DNA from: HRBIN30 sp964534275
GTDB taxonomy: Bacteria; Desulfobacterota; Binatia; HRBIN30
Reading direction: 5' to 3'
DNA length: 64,000 bases
NCBI GenBank assembly: GCA_964534275.1
Contig: CAZHQG010000013.1
Location: 1 to 64,000 of the forward strand
Of the stretch, positions 52,031 through 60,733 are shown one piece after another. The notes beneath the pieces were generated by a model. The model made no database searches, was not told the DNA's origin, and saw nothing but the letters and a program-made list of their open reading frames with translations. The translations under genes and the position numbers were made by a program. The stretch's first letter is position 1. Every line of letters begins with the position of its first letter.

Positions 52031-52646
52031 AATTGGGTTCCCAATAGCCGCTACGCCCTCGCAGCCGCTGCGAGCGGGGGTCGAACCACAGCGTGTATGC
52101 CTCGCGGGCGGTGGCTAGATGGATGATGACCGGATCCACCGATCCGTCAGGGTAAAACAAGGTAAAGATTCCTCCCTGAGCAATCTTGATGCCCTCGAGC
52201 GGCAAGGAGACGTCGGAGACGAACACCGCGTCTCCCAAGCTCACCCCCCGCGCGAGGGAACCAACCTCGGAAGCGAATTGCAGCAAGTCCATGGAGCCAG
52301 GTTCGTCCAACGCTACCCAGTATCGTTGCTGATCGAGATCGAAGTGTAATCGATAGGCAACGCCGCTCAAAACCGCTTGATTTCGGAGGAACCGAAACGT
52401 GAGTTCCAAGCGGTGCGCATGGGCAAGCAACTCTGCCCGGCTTCGGTCGCGAAATCGCGGCACGACCACCACCAGCACGACCGAAAGCAGCAACAACACC
52501 AGGGAAATTTCCAGCAACGTGAAGCCACCGTTTTTTCGGAGGCGGCAACCAACACGTCCCGTAGCCTCTTGCTGCAGGCGGCGCGGCTTTACTTCTCCCG
52601 CCGTTCCGCAGAGCTTACGTAGCGTGGAGATCCCTGTGGGGGCCAT
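52020..52646 (-). CDS. gspH: Type II secretion minor pseudopilin GspH
   Basis: The prepilin motif is NGGFTLLEISLVLLLLSVVL, followed by FRFLRNQAVLSGVAYRLHFDLD and a sheet domain ending in TLWFDPRSQRLRG. GspH sits in the pseudopilus below the tip. The start is uncertain. The ATG at 52646 leaves a leader of about 38 residues, longer than usual, and a further ATG at 52676 is longer still; neither has a clear ribosome binding site. About 100 non-coding bases separate it from gspG, the widest gap within the operon. Confidence 0.85.
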   Translation of the reverse strand: MAPTGISTLRKLCGTAGEVKPRRLQQEATGRVGCRLRKNGGFTLLEISLVLLLLSVVLVVVVPRFRDRSRAELLAHAHRLELTFRFLRNQAVLSGVAYRLHFDLDQQRYWVALDEPGSMDLLQFASEVGSLARGVSLGDAVFVSDVSLPLEGIKIAQGGIFTLFYPDGSVDPVIIHLATAREAYTLWFDPRSQRLRGRSGYWEPNYGQ

Positions 52647-52773
52647 GCATCGGTGGACCAACCGGTAAAAGCGCACAACCCCTCAAGTTTGCCAAGCCGT
52701 GTGCTCTACCCGCCGGGCCCGTGGAGAACTTGCATCCGTCTTCGGGCATTCCATCGACGCTTTGCCGAGGCCG

Positions 52774-53187
52774 CTAGCCCCGATTGTCGATGTCCGCGTT
52801 CTTGCCCTCACCGCCTTCTTGACCATCCGCGCCGTAGGACTTGATGACCACCGAGGTGCCATCAGAAAAATACACGTATGGATTCCCCCACGGATCCACG
52901 GGTATATGGTCGAGGTATCCGTCGGGGTTCCAGTTCCTGGCGTTGGCAGGCCGTTGCACGAGGGCCTGGAGACCGTCCTGCGTGCTCGGGTAGAAACCAT
53001 TGTCTAGTTTGAAAAGGTTCAGTGCTTGTTCGATCGCTTTGATGTCCGCAGCCGCTTTGGTGCGTCGCGCTTCGTCGGTTCGGCCGATGATCTTTGGCGC
53101 CACCAGCGTCACCAGCAATCCCAGGATAAACACGACCACCATGATCTCGATGAGAGTGAACCCTGCTGAGCTTCTCATCGTGCGCAT
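52774..53187 (-). CDS. gspG: Type II secretion major pseudopilin GspG
   Basis: The 137-residue protein has the leader MRSSAGFTLIEIMVVVFILG with cleavage before Phe and the invariant Glu at +5. The rest follows GspG closely: APKIIGRTDEARRTKAAADIKAIE split by the turn, LDNGFYPSTQDGLQALV, and the calcium-site region YLDHIPVDPWGNPYVY. It is the main subunit of the pseudopilus piston. AAGGAGGT before the ATG at 53187 is the strongest ribosome binding site of the operon, fitting its high demand. Confidence 0.97.
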   Translation of the reverse strand: MRTMRSSAGFTLIEIMVVVFILGLLVTLVAPKIIGRTDEARRTKAAADIKAIEQALNLFKLDNGFYPSTQDGLQALVQRPANARNWNPDGYLDHIPVDPWGNPYVYFSDGTSVVIKSYGADGQEGGEGKNADIDNRG

Positions 53188-53280
53188 GATCTGGACCTCC
53201 TTCGTTGACCAACTGCGGCGGAACCAATTTGGTCGCCAGTTCGCAAACGTAACAGCCTTGCACATGGCTTCCAATGACGT

Positions 53281-54510
53281 TCAACGCACCAATTGGTTCA
53301 TTTCGAAAATTGGCAGTAGAATTGCCAGCACGATGAAGAGCACCACGGCGCCGCCAAAGAGAATCATCAATGGTTCGAGTACGCTCGTAATTGCTGCTAC
53401 TGCGGTGGACACTTCGTTGTCGTACGCGTCGGCAGCTTTCGTCAGCATCGTTTCCAGTTGTCCGCTGCGCTCCCCGATTGCAATCATGTGCACCAACATG
53501 GGCGGGAACAGGCCGCTCCGTTTCAGCGGCGGCGCGATGCTCTGCCCCTCGCGGATGCAGTTGCGCGCCTCCTCGATTGCCTGGCTCAACAGCGTATTGT
53601 TGACCACGTGTTTCACGATTTCCAAGGCGACGAGTAAGTTGATGCCGCTCGTCAACAACGTTGCCAGCGTCCGGCAGAAGCGGGCAAGCGCCACCTTGCG
53701 AATCAAGTTGCCGAAGTAAGGAATTTTCAGGACTGCGCGGTCGAATCGTAACTGCCCTGCCGGTGTGCGTCGGCTCATTTGGATCGAAACTACGGCCCCA
53801 ATCAACGCACCCACGACCAGCCACCAGTAATCTTGGGCGAATCCGCTCACGGCCAGCAGTATGCGCGTCATCAGCGGCAACGTTGCCTGATTTTCAGCGA
53901 AAATCTTCGTGATCTTGGGCACCACGTAAGACAGCAAGAACAAAAGGATTGCAGTGCCTGTGACGGCCATGAGCGTCGGGTAGGTGAGCGCCGAGCGTAC
54001 CTTGTTGCGTAACTGGGCGTAGCTTTCCGTGTAGTCCGCCAACCGCAACAAGACGACATCGAGAGCGCCGCTTGCCTCTCCGGCGCGCACCATGTTGACG
54101 TACAAATCGCTGAACACCCGCGGGTGGGCTTTCAACGCGTCCGCCAAGGACGCGCCTTCGGTGACTTGCTCCCGCACCTGAGAGAGCACTCGTTTCGTGC
54201 GAGCGTTTTCGGTTTGCTCCACCAGGGCAGACAGGGCCTCGACGACCGGGATGCGCGCGGCCACGAGTGTGGCGAGCTGTCGAGTCAATAACGCGAGTTC
54301 CTCGGGCCTGATTCGCTCGAAGTACCGGCTCAGTTGCCAGCCCGCACTAGCTTCGGTTGTTGGCGACCGGCGTTCTTGCTCGACCAGCTCTGTGGGGAAT
54401 ACACCTTCACGCCGCAGCTTCTGGCGCGCACCCTTCGGACTGTCAGCATCGACGATGCCGCCAACCGCGCGCCCGGCAGCGTTGAACCCTCGATATGCGT
54501 ATACTGGCAT
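53281..54510 (-). CDS. gspF: Type II secretion platform protein GspF
   Basis: The 409-residue protein starts MPVYAYRGFNAAGRAVGG, has two repeated cytoplasmic helical domains (LTRQLATLVAARIPVVEAL; FCRTLATLLTSGINLLVAL) and three membrane segments (AILLFLLSYVVPKI, WWLVVGALIGAVVS, MILFGGAVVLFIVLAILLP). This is the T2SSF family. It is the polytopic core of the inner-membrane platform that couples GspE to pseudopilus assembly. It lies between gspE and gspG in the usual order. Confidence 0.97.
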   Translation of the reverse strand: MPVYAYRGFNAAGRAVGGIVDADSPKGARQKLRREGVFPTELVEQERRSPTTEASAGWQLSRYFERIRPEELALLTRQLATLVAARIPVVEALSALVEQTENARTKRVLSQVREQVTEGASLADALKAHPRVFSDLYVNMVRAGEASGALDVVLLRLADYTESYAQLRNKVRSALTYPTLMAVTGTAILLFLLSYVVPKITKIFAENQATLPLMTRILLAVSGFAQDYWWLVVGALIGAVVSIQMSRRTPAGQLRFDRAVLKIPYFGNLIRKVALARFCRTLATLLTSGINLLVALEIVKHVVNNTLLSQAIEEARNCIREGQSIAPPLKRSGLFPPMLVHMIAIGERSGQLETMLTKAADAYDNEVSTAVAAITSVLEPLMILFGGAVVLFIVLAILLPIFEMNQLVR

Positions 54511-54569
54511 GGGAATTCCTGGTCAGCTCCGAGCGAGAGGGACAGTGCTGCGAACCCGTCGGACCCGCA

Positions 54570-56279
54570 TTACACGATGTCGTCCTGCGTCACGCGCAAA
54601 ACTTCTTCGATGGTGGTAATTCCGGCCAGGACCTTCTCTGCGCCGTCTTCGCGCAACGTGTTCATCCCGTGAGCCGTGGCGGTACGCCGAATCGTGGCCG
54701 CATCGGCATTTTTCATCACCAGACTGCGGATCTCGTCATCGACGACCAACAGTTCGTGGATGCCCGTTCGCCCTCGGTAACCTTTGCCTTTGCAGTTCGC
54801 GCACCCTGGTCCTTGCTTGTATATCTCTCGGCCACCGAGTTGCTGCGGGGTGATCCCCACTTCTTCGATTTCCTCTCTAGTGGGGCGGTAGGCGACACGG
54901 CACTGAGTACAAACGCGGCGCACGAGTCGCTGGGCCATGACTGCTATGACCGAACTGGAAACGAGAAATGGCTCGATGCCCATATCGAGCAAGCGGGTCA
55001 TGGCCCCAAAGGAATCGTTGGTGTGCAAAGTCGAAAACACCAGGTGCCCCGTCAACGCGGCCTGAATCGCGATTTCCGCGGTCTCCGTGTCGCGAATCTC
55101 GCCAACCATGATGACATCCGGATCCTGACGCAAAATCGAGCGCAAGCCATTGGCGAAGGTCAGGTCGATTTGCGGGTTCACCTGGATTTGGCCAACTCCG
55201 TGAAGCTGGTATTCGATGGGATCCTCGATCGTGATGATGTTCTTGTCGGTCGTGTTGATTTTGGACAAGCACGCGTAAAGGGTCGTGGTTTTCCCGCTGC
55301 CAGTGGGTCCCGTCACCAAGATAATGCCGTGGCTTTGGCGAATGAGTCGGTTGACCGTTTCGAGCTTGTTCCCGGTCAACCCTAGGTCCTCGAGCTGCAA
55401 TAGGGTGCTGGCGCGGTCGAGCAATCGCATCACCACGCGTTCACCGTGCGCGGTGGGCACGATGGACACGCGAATGTCGATGTCTTTTCCTGCGAGGCGG
55501 ATGCGAATGCGGCCATCTTGGGGAAGGCGCTTCTCCGCAATATTCAGCCCTGCCATCACCTTCACGCGGGAAGTGATGATAGGTTGAAAGCGCTTCGGAG
55601 GGGAGAGAATGTCGTACAGAACACCGTCGATGCGGAAGCGGACCAGGAGATCGCGCTCGTACGGCTCGATATGGATATCGCTGGCACGGTCTTTTGCCGC
55701 CTGGAAAATGAGCTGATTGACAAGCCGGATGATCGGGGCCTCGTCATTCGCGTCGAGCAAGTCCTGGGGCTCTTCCAGATCGGCGAGTTCCAAGTCGAGC
55801 CGCTCGGTATCCAGGTCGTCCATCAATTCCGACGCGGAGCCAGCCGCGATCTGGTCATAGGCGTGGTTGATGGCGTCGAGGACCACTGGGGCTGGGGCGA
55901 CGAATGCTTTGACCGGGTGGCGGAGCAACACGCGCAAATCGTCGAGGGCCGCTACGTGGGTCGGGTCGGCCATGGCAACAACGACGGCGCGGCCTTCGCG
56001 GGCTACAGGCAGAAGCATGTAGCGCTTGGCAAAGTTGATCGGCACTTGCTGGACGAGGTCGAGAACGTCTTCCTGCGGAAGTTGTTCGCGGAACGGGATT
56101 CCGTAGTGTTGCGCTAGGGCGCGCGCCCACGTAGTGCTGTCGATCGCGCCCATCTCCTGCAAGACATCTCCGAGTCCCTTGCCGTCGCGTTGACGCTCCC
56201 GAGCCTTTTCGAGGACCTCCTCGGAAAGGTTTCCGTATTGAAGCAGCAACGCTTCGAGCGATCTCGCTGCAACTGCCAT
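54570..56279 (-). CDS. gspE: Type II secretion ATPase GspE
   Basis: The 569-residue protein has an N-terminal T2SSE_N domain, then the secretion ATPase core: Walker A VTGPTGSGKTTTLYA near residue 325, the Asp box TIEDPIEYQ, Walker B LRQDPDVIMVGEIRDTETAE and the His box TGHLVFSTLHTNDS. A four-cysteine zinc module follows (CTQC and CANC). It powers pseudopilus assembly from the cytoplasmic face and docks on GspL. The gspD stop is complete six bases before this ATG. Confidence 0.98.
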   Translation of the reverse strand: MAVAARSLEALLLQYGNLSEEVLEKARERQRDGKGLGDVLQEMGAIDSTTWARALAQHYGIPFREQLPQEDVLDLVQQVPINFAKRYMLLPVAREGRAVVVAMADPTHVAALDDLRVLLRHPVKAFVAPAPVVLDAINHAYDQIAAGSASELMDDLDTERLDLELADLEEPQDLLDANDEAPIIRLVNQLIFQAAKDRASDIHIEPYERDLLVRFRIDGVLYDILSPPKRFQPIITSRVKVMAGLNIAEKRLPQDGRIRIRLAGKDIDIRVSIVPTAHGERVVMRLLDRASTLLQLEDLGLTGNKLETVNRLIRQSHGIILVTGPTGSGKTTTLYACLSKINTTDKNIITIEDPIEYQLHGVGQIQVNPQIDLTFANGLRSILRQDPDVIMVGEIRDTETAEIAIQAALTGHLVFSTLHTNDSFGAMTRLLDMGIEPFLVSSSVIAVMAQRLVRRVCTQCRVAYRPTREEIEEVGITPQQLGGREIYKQGPGCANCKGKGYRGRTGIHELLVVDDEIRSLVMKNADAATIRRTATAHGMNTLREDGAEKVLAGITTIEEVLRVTQDDIV

Positions 56280-56285
56280 CGAACT

Positions 56286-59144
56286 TTACCCGAGCTGCCA
56301 GCTCCGCTCGCTCAGCACAGCACCTTCGACTGGTTCACGCCAGTGCAGAAACGTTGGAGGATTGTTGCTGACCCGCATGCCCTCAGGATACGCTGCAAAC
56401 GCTTCCGTAGGTGTTTCGAATACTTCCAAGCAAATGTACTTAGCACGATACGCGTCGCTCTCGAACCGGTAAACGGCTCCCTTTTGAAACTTTCGGGCAA
56501 GCGGGGCACTGCTCGGCACGGCAAGCGCTACAAGGCCGTTGTTTCCTTCGAGACTGGGAAGCGGACTTCCAGAATCGTCTAGAAGGGCGAGCAAGACGTA
56601 GCGGTTCGACGTGGACCCTCCACCGTCTCTGGCTCCTGAGGTTCCCTTGCTCAACGGTTCCTCTTCTAGCTTTGGCTTTTGCCCATTCGCATCGGGTGGA
56701 GCAGGCGAATCAGCCCCGGGCTTGTAGACCTCTATGCGTGATCGCCCTTTCCGCTCGCCCGCGTCACGGTCTTCTGGGGGAGGTTCGATCGAGGGCCGCA
56801 CCTCCCAGGACGGAGCATACAACTGTTCCCAACGGGGCGGACGCTGCCCCATTTCTTCGTACGGCTTGCGCAGCACTCGATCCCGCTCGGACACGGCCAC
56901 GTTTCGTTGGTCACGTTCGTTGCGGATAATGTGGGGCGTCAAGAAAATCAGCAGGTTCGTCTTGCGGTTCCGGGTGGAATCGAACCGGAAGGCGTTGCCA
57001 ATGACTGGAATGTCCCCCAAAAACGGCACCTTGCTTACGTTCTTGCCCCGCGCCTCGAACATAATGCCACCGATGACGACGGTTTGCCCGTCCCGCGTCA
57101 CTACACTGGTTGTTGCAGATCGGATCGTGGTTGTGGGCCCCAATTGCGGGTCGTTCGAGATCACGTCGGACACTTCCTGGAAAATGTCCAAACGCACCTG
57201 CCCCCCTTCGGAAATCTGCGGGGTCAATCGAAGTGTAATACCGACGTCGCGCCGCTCGATGGTGGCGAAGGTGTTGCTCAAGTTCACGTCGCTGGTTGCC
57301 CGGCTGGCAATGAACGGCACGTTTTGCCCGGATACGATCTCGGCCGGCTGATTGTCCGTGGTCAGCACCGTGGGCGCGGAAAGAATGTTTGCGTCCGAGC
57401 GACTTTCCAAGGCGCGCAACAATGCCTGCTGGGCCGGAATGGTGACGCCGTTGACCGTTACGGTTTGGGAACTGGCAGCGGCCAGGACCAACCCAGACAA
57501 ATTCGTCGGATTGAGTAGTTGGTTGATGTCGCCGCGCAAATTCGTCCGGCCAAACCCCACTCCATTGGGTATTTCCGTGGCTCCCTGCAATTCGATCCCA
57601 AGCTCTCGGGTCAGATCTAGCGAGACCTCGGCGATAATCGCCTCCACGTAGACCTGCCGCCGTCGGACGTCGAGTTTTTCGATGACTTCCCGCAGCGTCT
57701 CGAAGTCTTGCGGTGAAGCATTGATGATCAACGCATTGGTGGCCGGGTCTGCACTGATGCGCACCTGACCTTCGAACTCGCTTTGCTGTCCGGGTTGCCC
57801 GCCAGCGGTACCGGCAGCGGTGCCGGCCAGGCCCGGGCGCCGTCCTGCCAAGGACCCAGCTGCACCAAAGCCGGTTTGTCCCAGACCGAGTCCGATCCCA
57901 GGCGCAACGCCCCCAAATCCGAAGCCGCCGAGCCCCGGAGCAAAGCCGCCAAAGCCCGTAGTGCCGAATCCACCAAGGCCGAATCCACCGCCGAAACGGC
58001 TCCCTCCGATTCCCCCGACGCCACCGCGGAGCCCGCCAAACCCTCCGAAACCGCCGCGCAGCCCACCAATTCCACCGAAACCAAACGGGCTAAAGCCACC
58101 AAAGCCAGCTCCGGCCCCGACGAGCGACGACAAAACCGGAATGAGTTCGAACGCGTTGGCGTACTTTAGGTAGTACACATGGATTCGCCCCGTTCCTAAA
58201 GGCAAAGGCACGTCCAAACGGGCAATCAAATCCTTGATTCGGCGCGCCTCAGCGGGTCCGGCAACGAGGATCAAAGAGTTGGTGCGTTCATCGGGAATGA
58301 TCTTGAAGGCGCGCTCCGGAGTGACGCCACCACTAATGGCTTGACCCGTGGCTGCGCCTGTCCCACCGGGCCGGGGAGCTGTTCCTCGGCGCAACCGTGC
58401 GTCGGGGGCCGCTCCCGGCTGAGTGGCGGGAGCGCCCGCAGTTTGCGCACTGGGTTCTTCGAGAAGTTGCTGCAGGAGAGCCGCAATATCGCCGGCAAAT
58501 GCATAATTCAGGCGTACTACCTCGATTTCCTGCTGTTGCCCTTCGACATCCAGTTGGGAGAGAATTTTCGCCAGGCGGTCCGTTTGCGCCGCGGTGTCGA
58601 TGATGATCAACGTGTTCGTCGGCGTGTAAGCAGTCAGCAGCCCGTCCGGCGAAGCGAGCGGTTGCAGAATGGCAACCATGTTGTTTGCGTCCACGTACTT
58701 GAGCCGTATGAGCCGGGTGATGTACTCGTCGCGCGGTTGCGGCCGTGCCTCCGGCAGTACCGTGTCGATCGTGGACGTCTTGGCGTCTTTCGTGGGAAGG
58801 ATCTTGATAATCGATCCCGAGGGTACGGTCGTAAACCCCTTCACTTGAAGGACCGACTGGAACACCAGGTAGGCTTCGTCGACGGAAATCTTTCCTGGGG
58901 AAATGATGGTGACTTTGCCCCGTACTTTTTCGTCGACGATGAAATTTTTGCCGGTAATGTCACTGATGAATTTCACCAGGACGGCGATGTCGACGTCCTG
59001 AAAATTCATCGTGATCTTTGCCGGTTCCGTGTCGTCCCCCTCTGGCTCCGCGGGTACGTTTTGCGCAAACGCGGTGACCACCGCCAGCAGTAACGTTGCA
59101 GTAAAGCCGCTTGCTGCGGAACGCATCATTCCCCTACGCCACAT
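56286..59144 (-). CDS. gspD: Type II secretion secretin GspD with Gly/Phe-rich insertion
   Basis: The 952-residue protein has a signal peptide (ATLLLAVVTAFA), N0 (about 42-115: ITMNFQDVDIAVLVKFIS), N1 (ITRLIRLKYVDANNMVAIL), N2 (about 200-320), N3 (from IHVYYLKYANAFELIPVLS) and the secretin barrel (QVYVEAIIAEVSLD to NLLIFLTPHIIRN). N3 is split by about 95 residues made almost wholly of Gly, Phe, Leu and Ile, with about a dozen FG dipeptides (residues about 342-436). After the barrel comes an unusual tail of about 200 residues, first acidic and Pro-rich, then apparently folded. GspD forms the outer-membrane channel. Confidence 0.96.
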   Translation of the reverse strand: MWRRGMMRSAASGFTATLLLAVVTAFAQNVPAEPEGDDTEPAKITMNFQDVDIAVLVKFISDITGKNFIVDEKVRGKVTIISPGKISVDEAYLVFQSVLQVKGFTTVPSGSIIKILPTKDAKTSTIDTVLPEARPQPRDEYITRLIRLKYVDANNMVAILQPLASPDGLLTAYTPTNTLIIIDTAAQTDRLAKILSQLDVEGQQQEIEVVRLNYAFAGDIAALLQQLLEEPSAQTAGAPATQPGAAPDARLRRGTAPRPGGTGAATGQAISGGVTPERAFKIIPDERTNSLILVAGPAEARRIKDLIARLDVPLPLGTGRIHVYYLKYANAFELIPVLSSLVGAGAGFGGFSPFGFGGIGGLRGGFGGFGGLRGGVGGIGGSRFGGGFGLGGFGTTGFGGFAPGLGGFGFGGVAPGIGLGLGQTGFGAAGSLAGRRPGLAGTAAGTAGGQPGQQSEFEGQVRISADPATNALIINASPQDFETLREVIEKLDVRRRQVYVEAIIAEVSLDLTRELGIELQGATEIPNGVGFGRTNLRGDINQLLNPTNLSGLVLAAASSQTVTVNGVTIPAQQALLRALESRSDANILSAPTVLTTDNQPAEIVSGQNVPFIASRATSDVNLSNTFATIERRDVGITLRLTPQISEGGQVRLDIFQEVSDVISNDPQLGPTTTIRSATTSVVTRDGQTVVIGGIMFEARGKNVSKVPFLGDIPVIGNAFRFDSTRNRKTNLLIFLTPHIIRNERDQRNVAVSERDRVLRKPYEEMGQRPPRWEQLYAPSWEVRPSIEPPPEDRDAGERKGRSRIEVYKPGADSPAPPDANGQKPKLEEEPLSKGTSGARDGGGSTSNRYVLLALLDDSGSPLPSLEGNNGLVALAVPSSAPLARKFQKGAVYRFESDAYRAKYICLEVFETPTEAFAAYPEGMRVSNNPPTFLHWREPVEGAVLSERSWQLG
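57838..58118 (-). repeat. Low-complexity repeat encoding the Gly/Phe-rich part of GspD
   Basis: Short imperfect repeats of GGCTTTGGCGG-like sequence (minus strand) run for about 280 bases and encode GGFGG, GFGG and GGLRGG units. They stay in frame throughout, so they are selected at the protein level and not random slippage products. This is coding sequence, not a CRISPR array. Confidence 0.85.
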
Positions 59145-59166
59145 ACCACCCTCTTCTCCCGGCCTT

Positions 59167-60084
59167 TCAACGGATCCGATACACCGTCTCGAACGGCTGC
59201 TTGTTCCGGATGCCTGCTACTTTGATCTCGGTTGTGTTGCGAAGCTCTTGGAACAGAGCCAATGCCTTTGCCGGATCGCTTAGGTCTTGACCATTGATAC
59301 TCTGGATGACGTCGCCGTTACGCAGCCCGAGCTGCTCGAAAATGCTCCCTTGCCGGATGGCAAACAACCGGAACCCCGTCGACTGCCCGTTTTCAAAATG
59401 GGGAACCGCACGCATCTGGGTAAGAAGCTGGTTCATGTTGTCGAGTTGCCGATCGACCTCGGCACGATCGATGTGGTACTCGTTCTCGCCCACTCGCTGG
59501 ATGTGGGGATTGGGCGCAACTGTCGGGGCTGTTGGATCCGGAACCGTCGTTGGGAAGGACGCGTTCACGATGACCCGCTGTCCCCCAGGCGAAATCCCAC
59601 CAGGAGCGCCTCCACCCGGCTGCGCAATTTCCAAGATTTCGTCGAAGCCCCCTCGATCGAGTACCACGTGATCCCAATTGATTTGTTTTACGGTGGCCGG
59701 ACCAGGCACCTGGTCGCCAATCCGGTAAACCTCTTGTTTGTGACTGGCGAGATCCTCGATGACACAGTACGAGGGGCCGCGGGTATGAATGGACACGCCC
59801 CAAAGCTTCAAGTTGAGCTTGGTGGGCGGCGGAGGCACGTCTACCTTGACCTCCTCCACGGGCTTTGCCGGGTTGAAAATGTCCCGCGTACTAATGGCGG
59901 CATAGGCCGCGAGCGGGCGCTTGGGCGGCTTGGCAATCGGTGGAGGGGGCGGTTTGAGGCGAACCTCCGGCGGCAAAGCCAAACGGGCAGCAATTGCAGC
60001 GCTCACCGCAGAAGCCCCCAGATAGGCCACGACCGTCAGCAAAGCAAAGTTGACCCACACGAGGTAACGTGGCGAGAGCTTCAT
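59167..60084 (-). CDS. gspC: Type II secretion protein GspC with PDZ domain
   Basis: The 305-residue protein has one membrane helix (VNFALLTVVAYLGASAVSA), a Pro-rich stretch, the homology-region domain (TRDIFNPAKP, LKLWGVSIHTRGPSYCVIED, YRIGDQVPG) that contacts GspD, and a C-terminal PDZ domain (GFRLFAIRQGSIFEQLGLRNGDVIQSING) thought to help select cargo. It links the inner-membrane platform to the secretin. It is the first gene of the twelve-gene operon; 22 bases separate it from gspD. Confidence 0.95.
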   Translation of the reverse strand: MKLSPRYLVWVNFALLTVVAYLGASAVSAAIAARLALPPEVRLKPPPPPIAKPPKRPLAAYAAISTRDIFNPAKPVEEVKVDVPPPPTKLNLKLWGVSIHTRGPSYCVIEDLASHKQEVYRIGDQVPGPATVKQINWDHVVLDRGGFDEILEIAQPGGGAPGGISPGGQRVIVNASFPTTVPDPTAPTVAPNPHIQRVGENEYHIDRAEVDRQLDNMNQLLTQMRAVPHFENGQSTGFRLFAIRQGSIFEQLGLRNGDVIQSINGQDLSDPAKALALFQELRNTTEIKVAGIRNKQPFETVYRIR

Positions 60085-60152
60085 CGTGCCAACCAGAGGT
60101 GCTGTGGTCTATAGACGAAGCTTGTTTGCGGATTCAAGCAAAGTTGCTGCCG

Positions 60153-60181
60153 TTGACTGCTCGTACCCATGCGAGTACGTT
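60153..60181 (+). promoter_or_regulatory. Candidate sigma-70-type promoter of the erpA-hem operon
   Basis: TTGACT (60153-60158) and TACGTT (60176-60181) are separated by 17 bases, in the 225-base region between the divergent gspC and erpA genes and about 130 bases before the erpA start. Five of six positions of the -35 match the Escherichia consensus; the -10 is weaker. Confidence 0.35.
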
Positions 60182-60309
60182 GCCAAGACGTCAGCGTTGT
60201 TTAGATCTTCAACGTGGACGAGGCGCGGCAGAAAACAAGCCGACTGCAGCGGAGCTCGGCTGCAGTCATGGACTCAAAGGCAGAAACCCTTTTAGGAGGT
60301 GTAGAGCAA

Positions 60310-60702
60310 ATGAGCGAAATGCATCGGCAAGAGCAGGCGCAGACCGAACCGGTCGCGCCGGTTACACTTACCCCTGTCGCGGTGGAGCAAACAAAACTCG
60401 CGCTGCAACGTCGAGGACTCGATGGGGGCGTTTTGCGGGTCGGGGTGACCGGCGGCGGCTGCTCTGGTTTTCAGTACTCCTTGTCCGTCGAGCCGCAAAG
60501 TAAGCCTGGTGACGTGGTGGTAGAGCAGGATGGAGTCCGCATTGCCGTGGATGCCGAAGCCCTACCCTACCTCAAAGGCACCCTGATCGATTACGTTCAA
60601 GGCTTGCACAGCGCTGGCTTCAAGTTCGTGAACCCGAACGCTGCACGCACGTGCGGCTGTGGATCCTCGTTTTCCGTCGAGGCGACCCAGGAGAACCACT
60701 GA
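60310..60702 (+). CDS. erpA: IscA/ErpA-type iron-sulfur cluster carrier
   Basis: The 130-residue protein has the A-type carrier cysteines in order: Cys51 in TGGGCSGFQYSL, then Cys115 and Cys117 in ARTCGCGSSF. It receives an Fe-S cluster and passes it to apo-proteins. ErpA and IscA are hard to tell apart by eye, so the symbol is tentative. The ATG at 60310 has AGGAGGTG nine bases upstream, which excludes the longer open frame. It heads a run of heme and siroheme genes on the same strand, a plausible link between Fe-S supply and tetrapyrrole synthesis. Confidence 0.88.
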   Translation: MSEMHRQEQAQTEPVAPVTLTPVAVEQTKLALQRRGLDGGVLRVGVTGGGCSGFQYSLSVEPQSKPGDVVVEQDGVRIAVDAEALPYLKGTLIDYVQGLHSAGFKFVNPNAARTCGCGSSFSVEATQENH

Positions 60703-60733
60703 GCAAGAAGGAACTGCGGACTTCAGGAAGCAA

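Noticed and set aside
57838..58118. Repeats that could suggest a CRISPR array
   Set aside because: Units are short, irregular, in frame and without unique spacers. They encode the secretin's Gly/Phe segment.
57820..58173. Plus-strand Pro-rich open frame of 117 residues
   Set aside because: It is the antisense image of the Gly/Phe-rich part of GspD. Its Pro-Lys repeats arise from the complementary codons, and it lacks a ribosome binding site.
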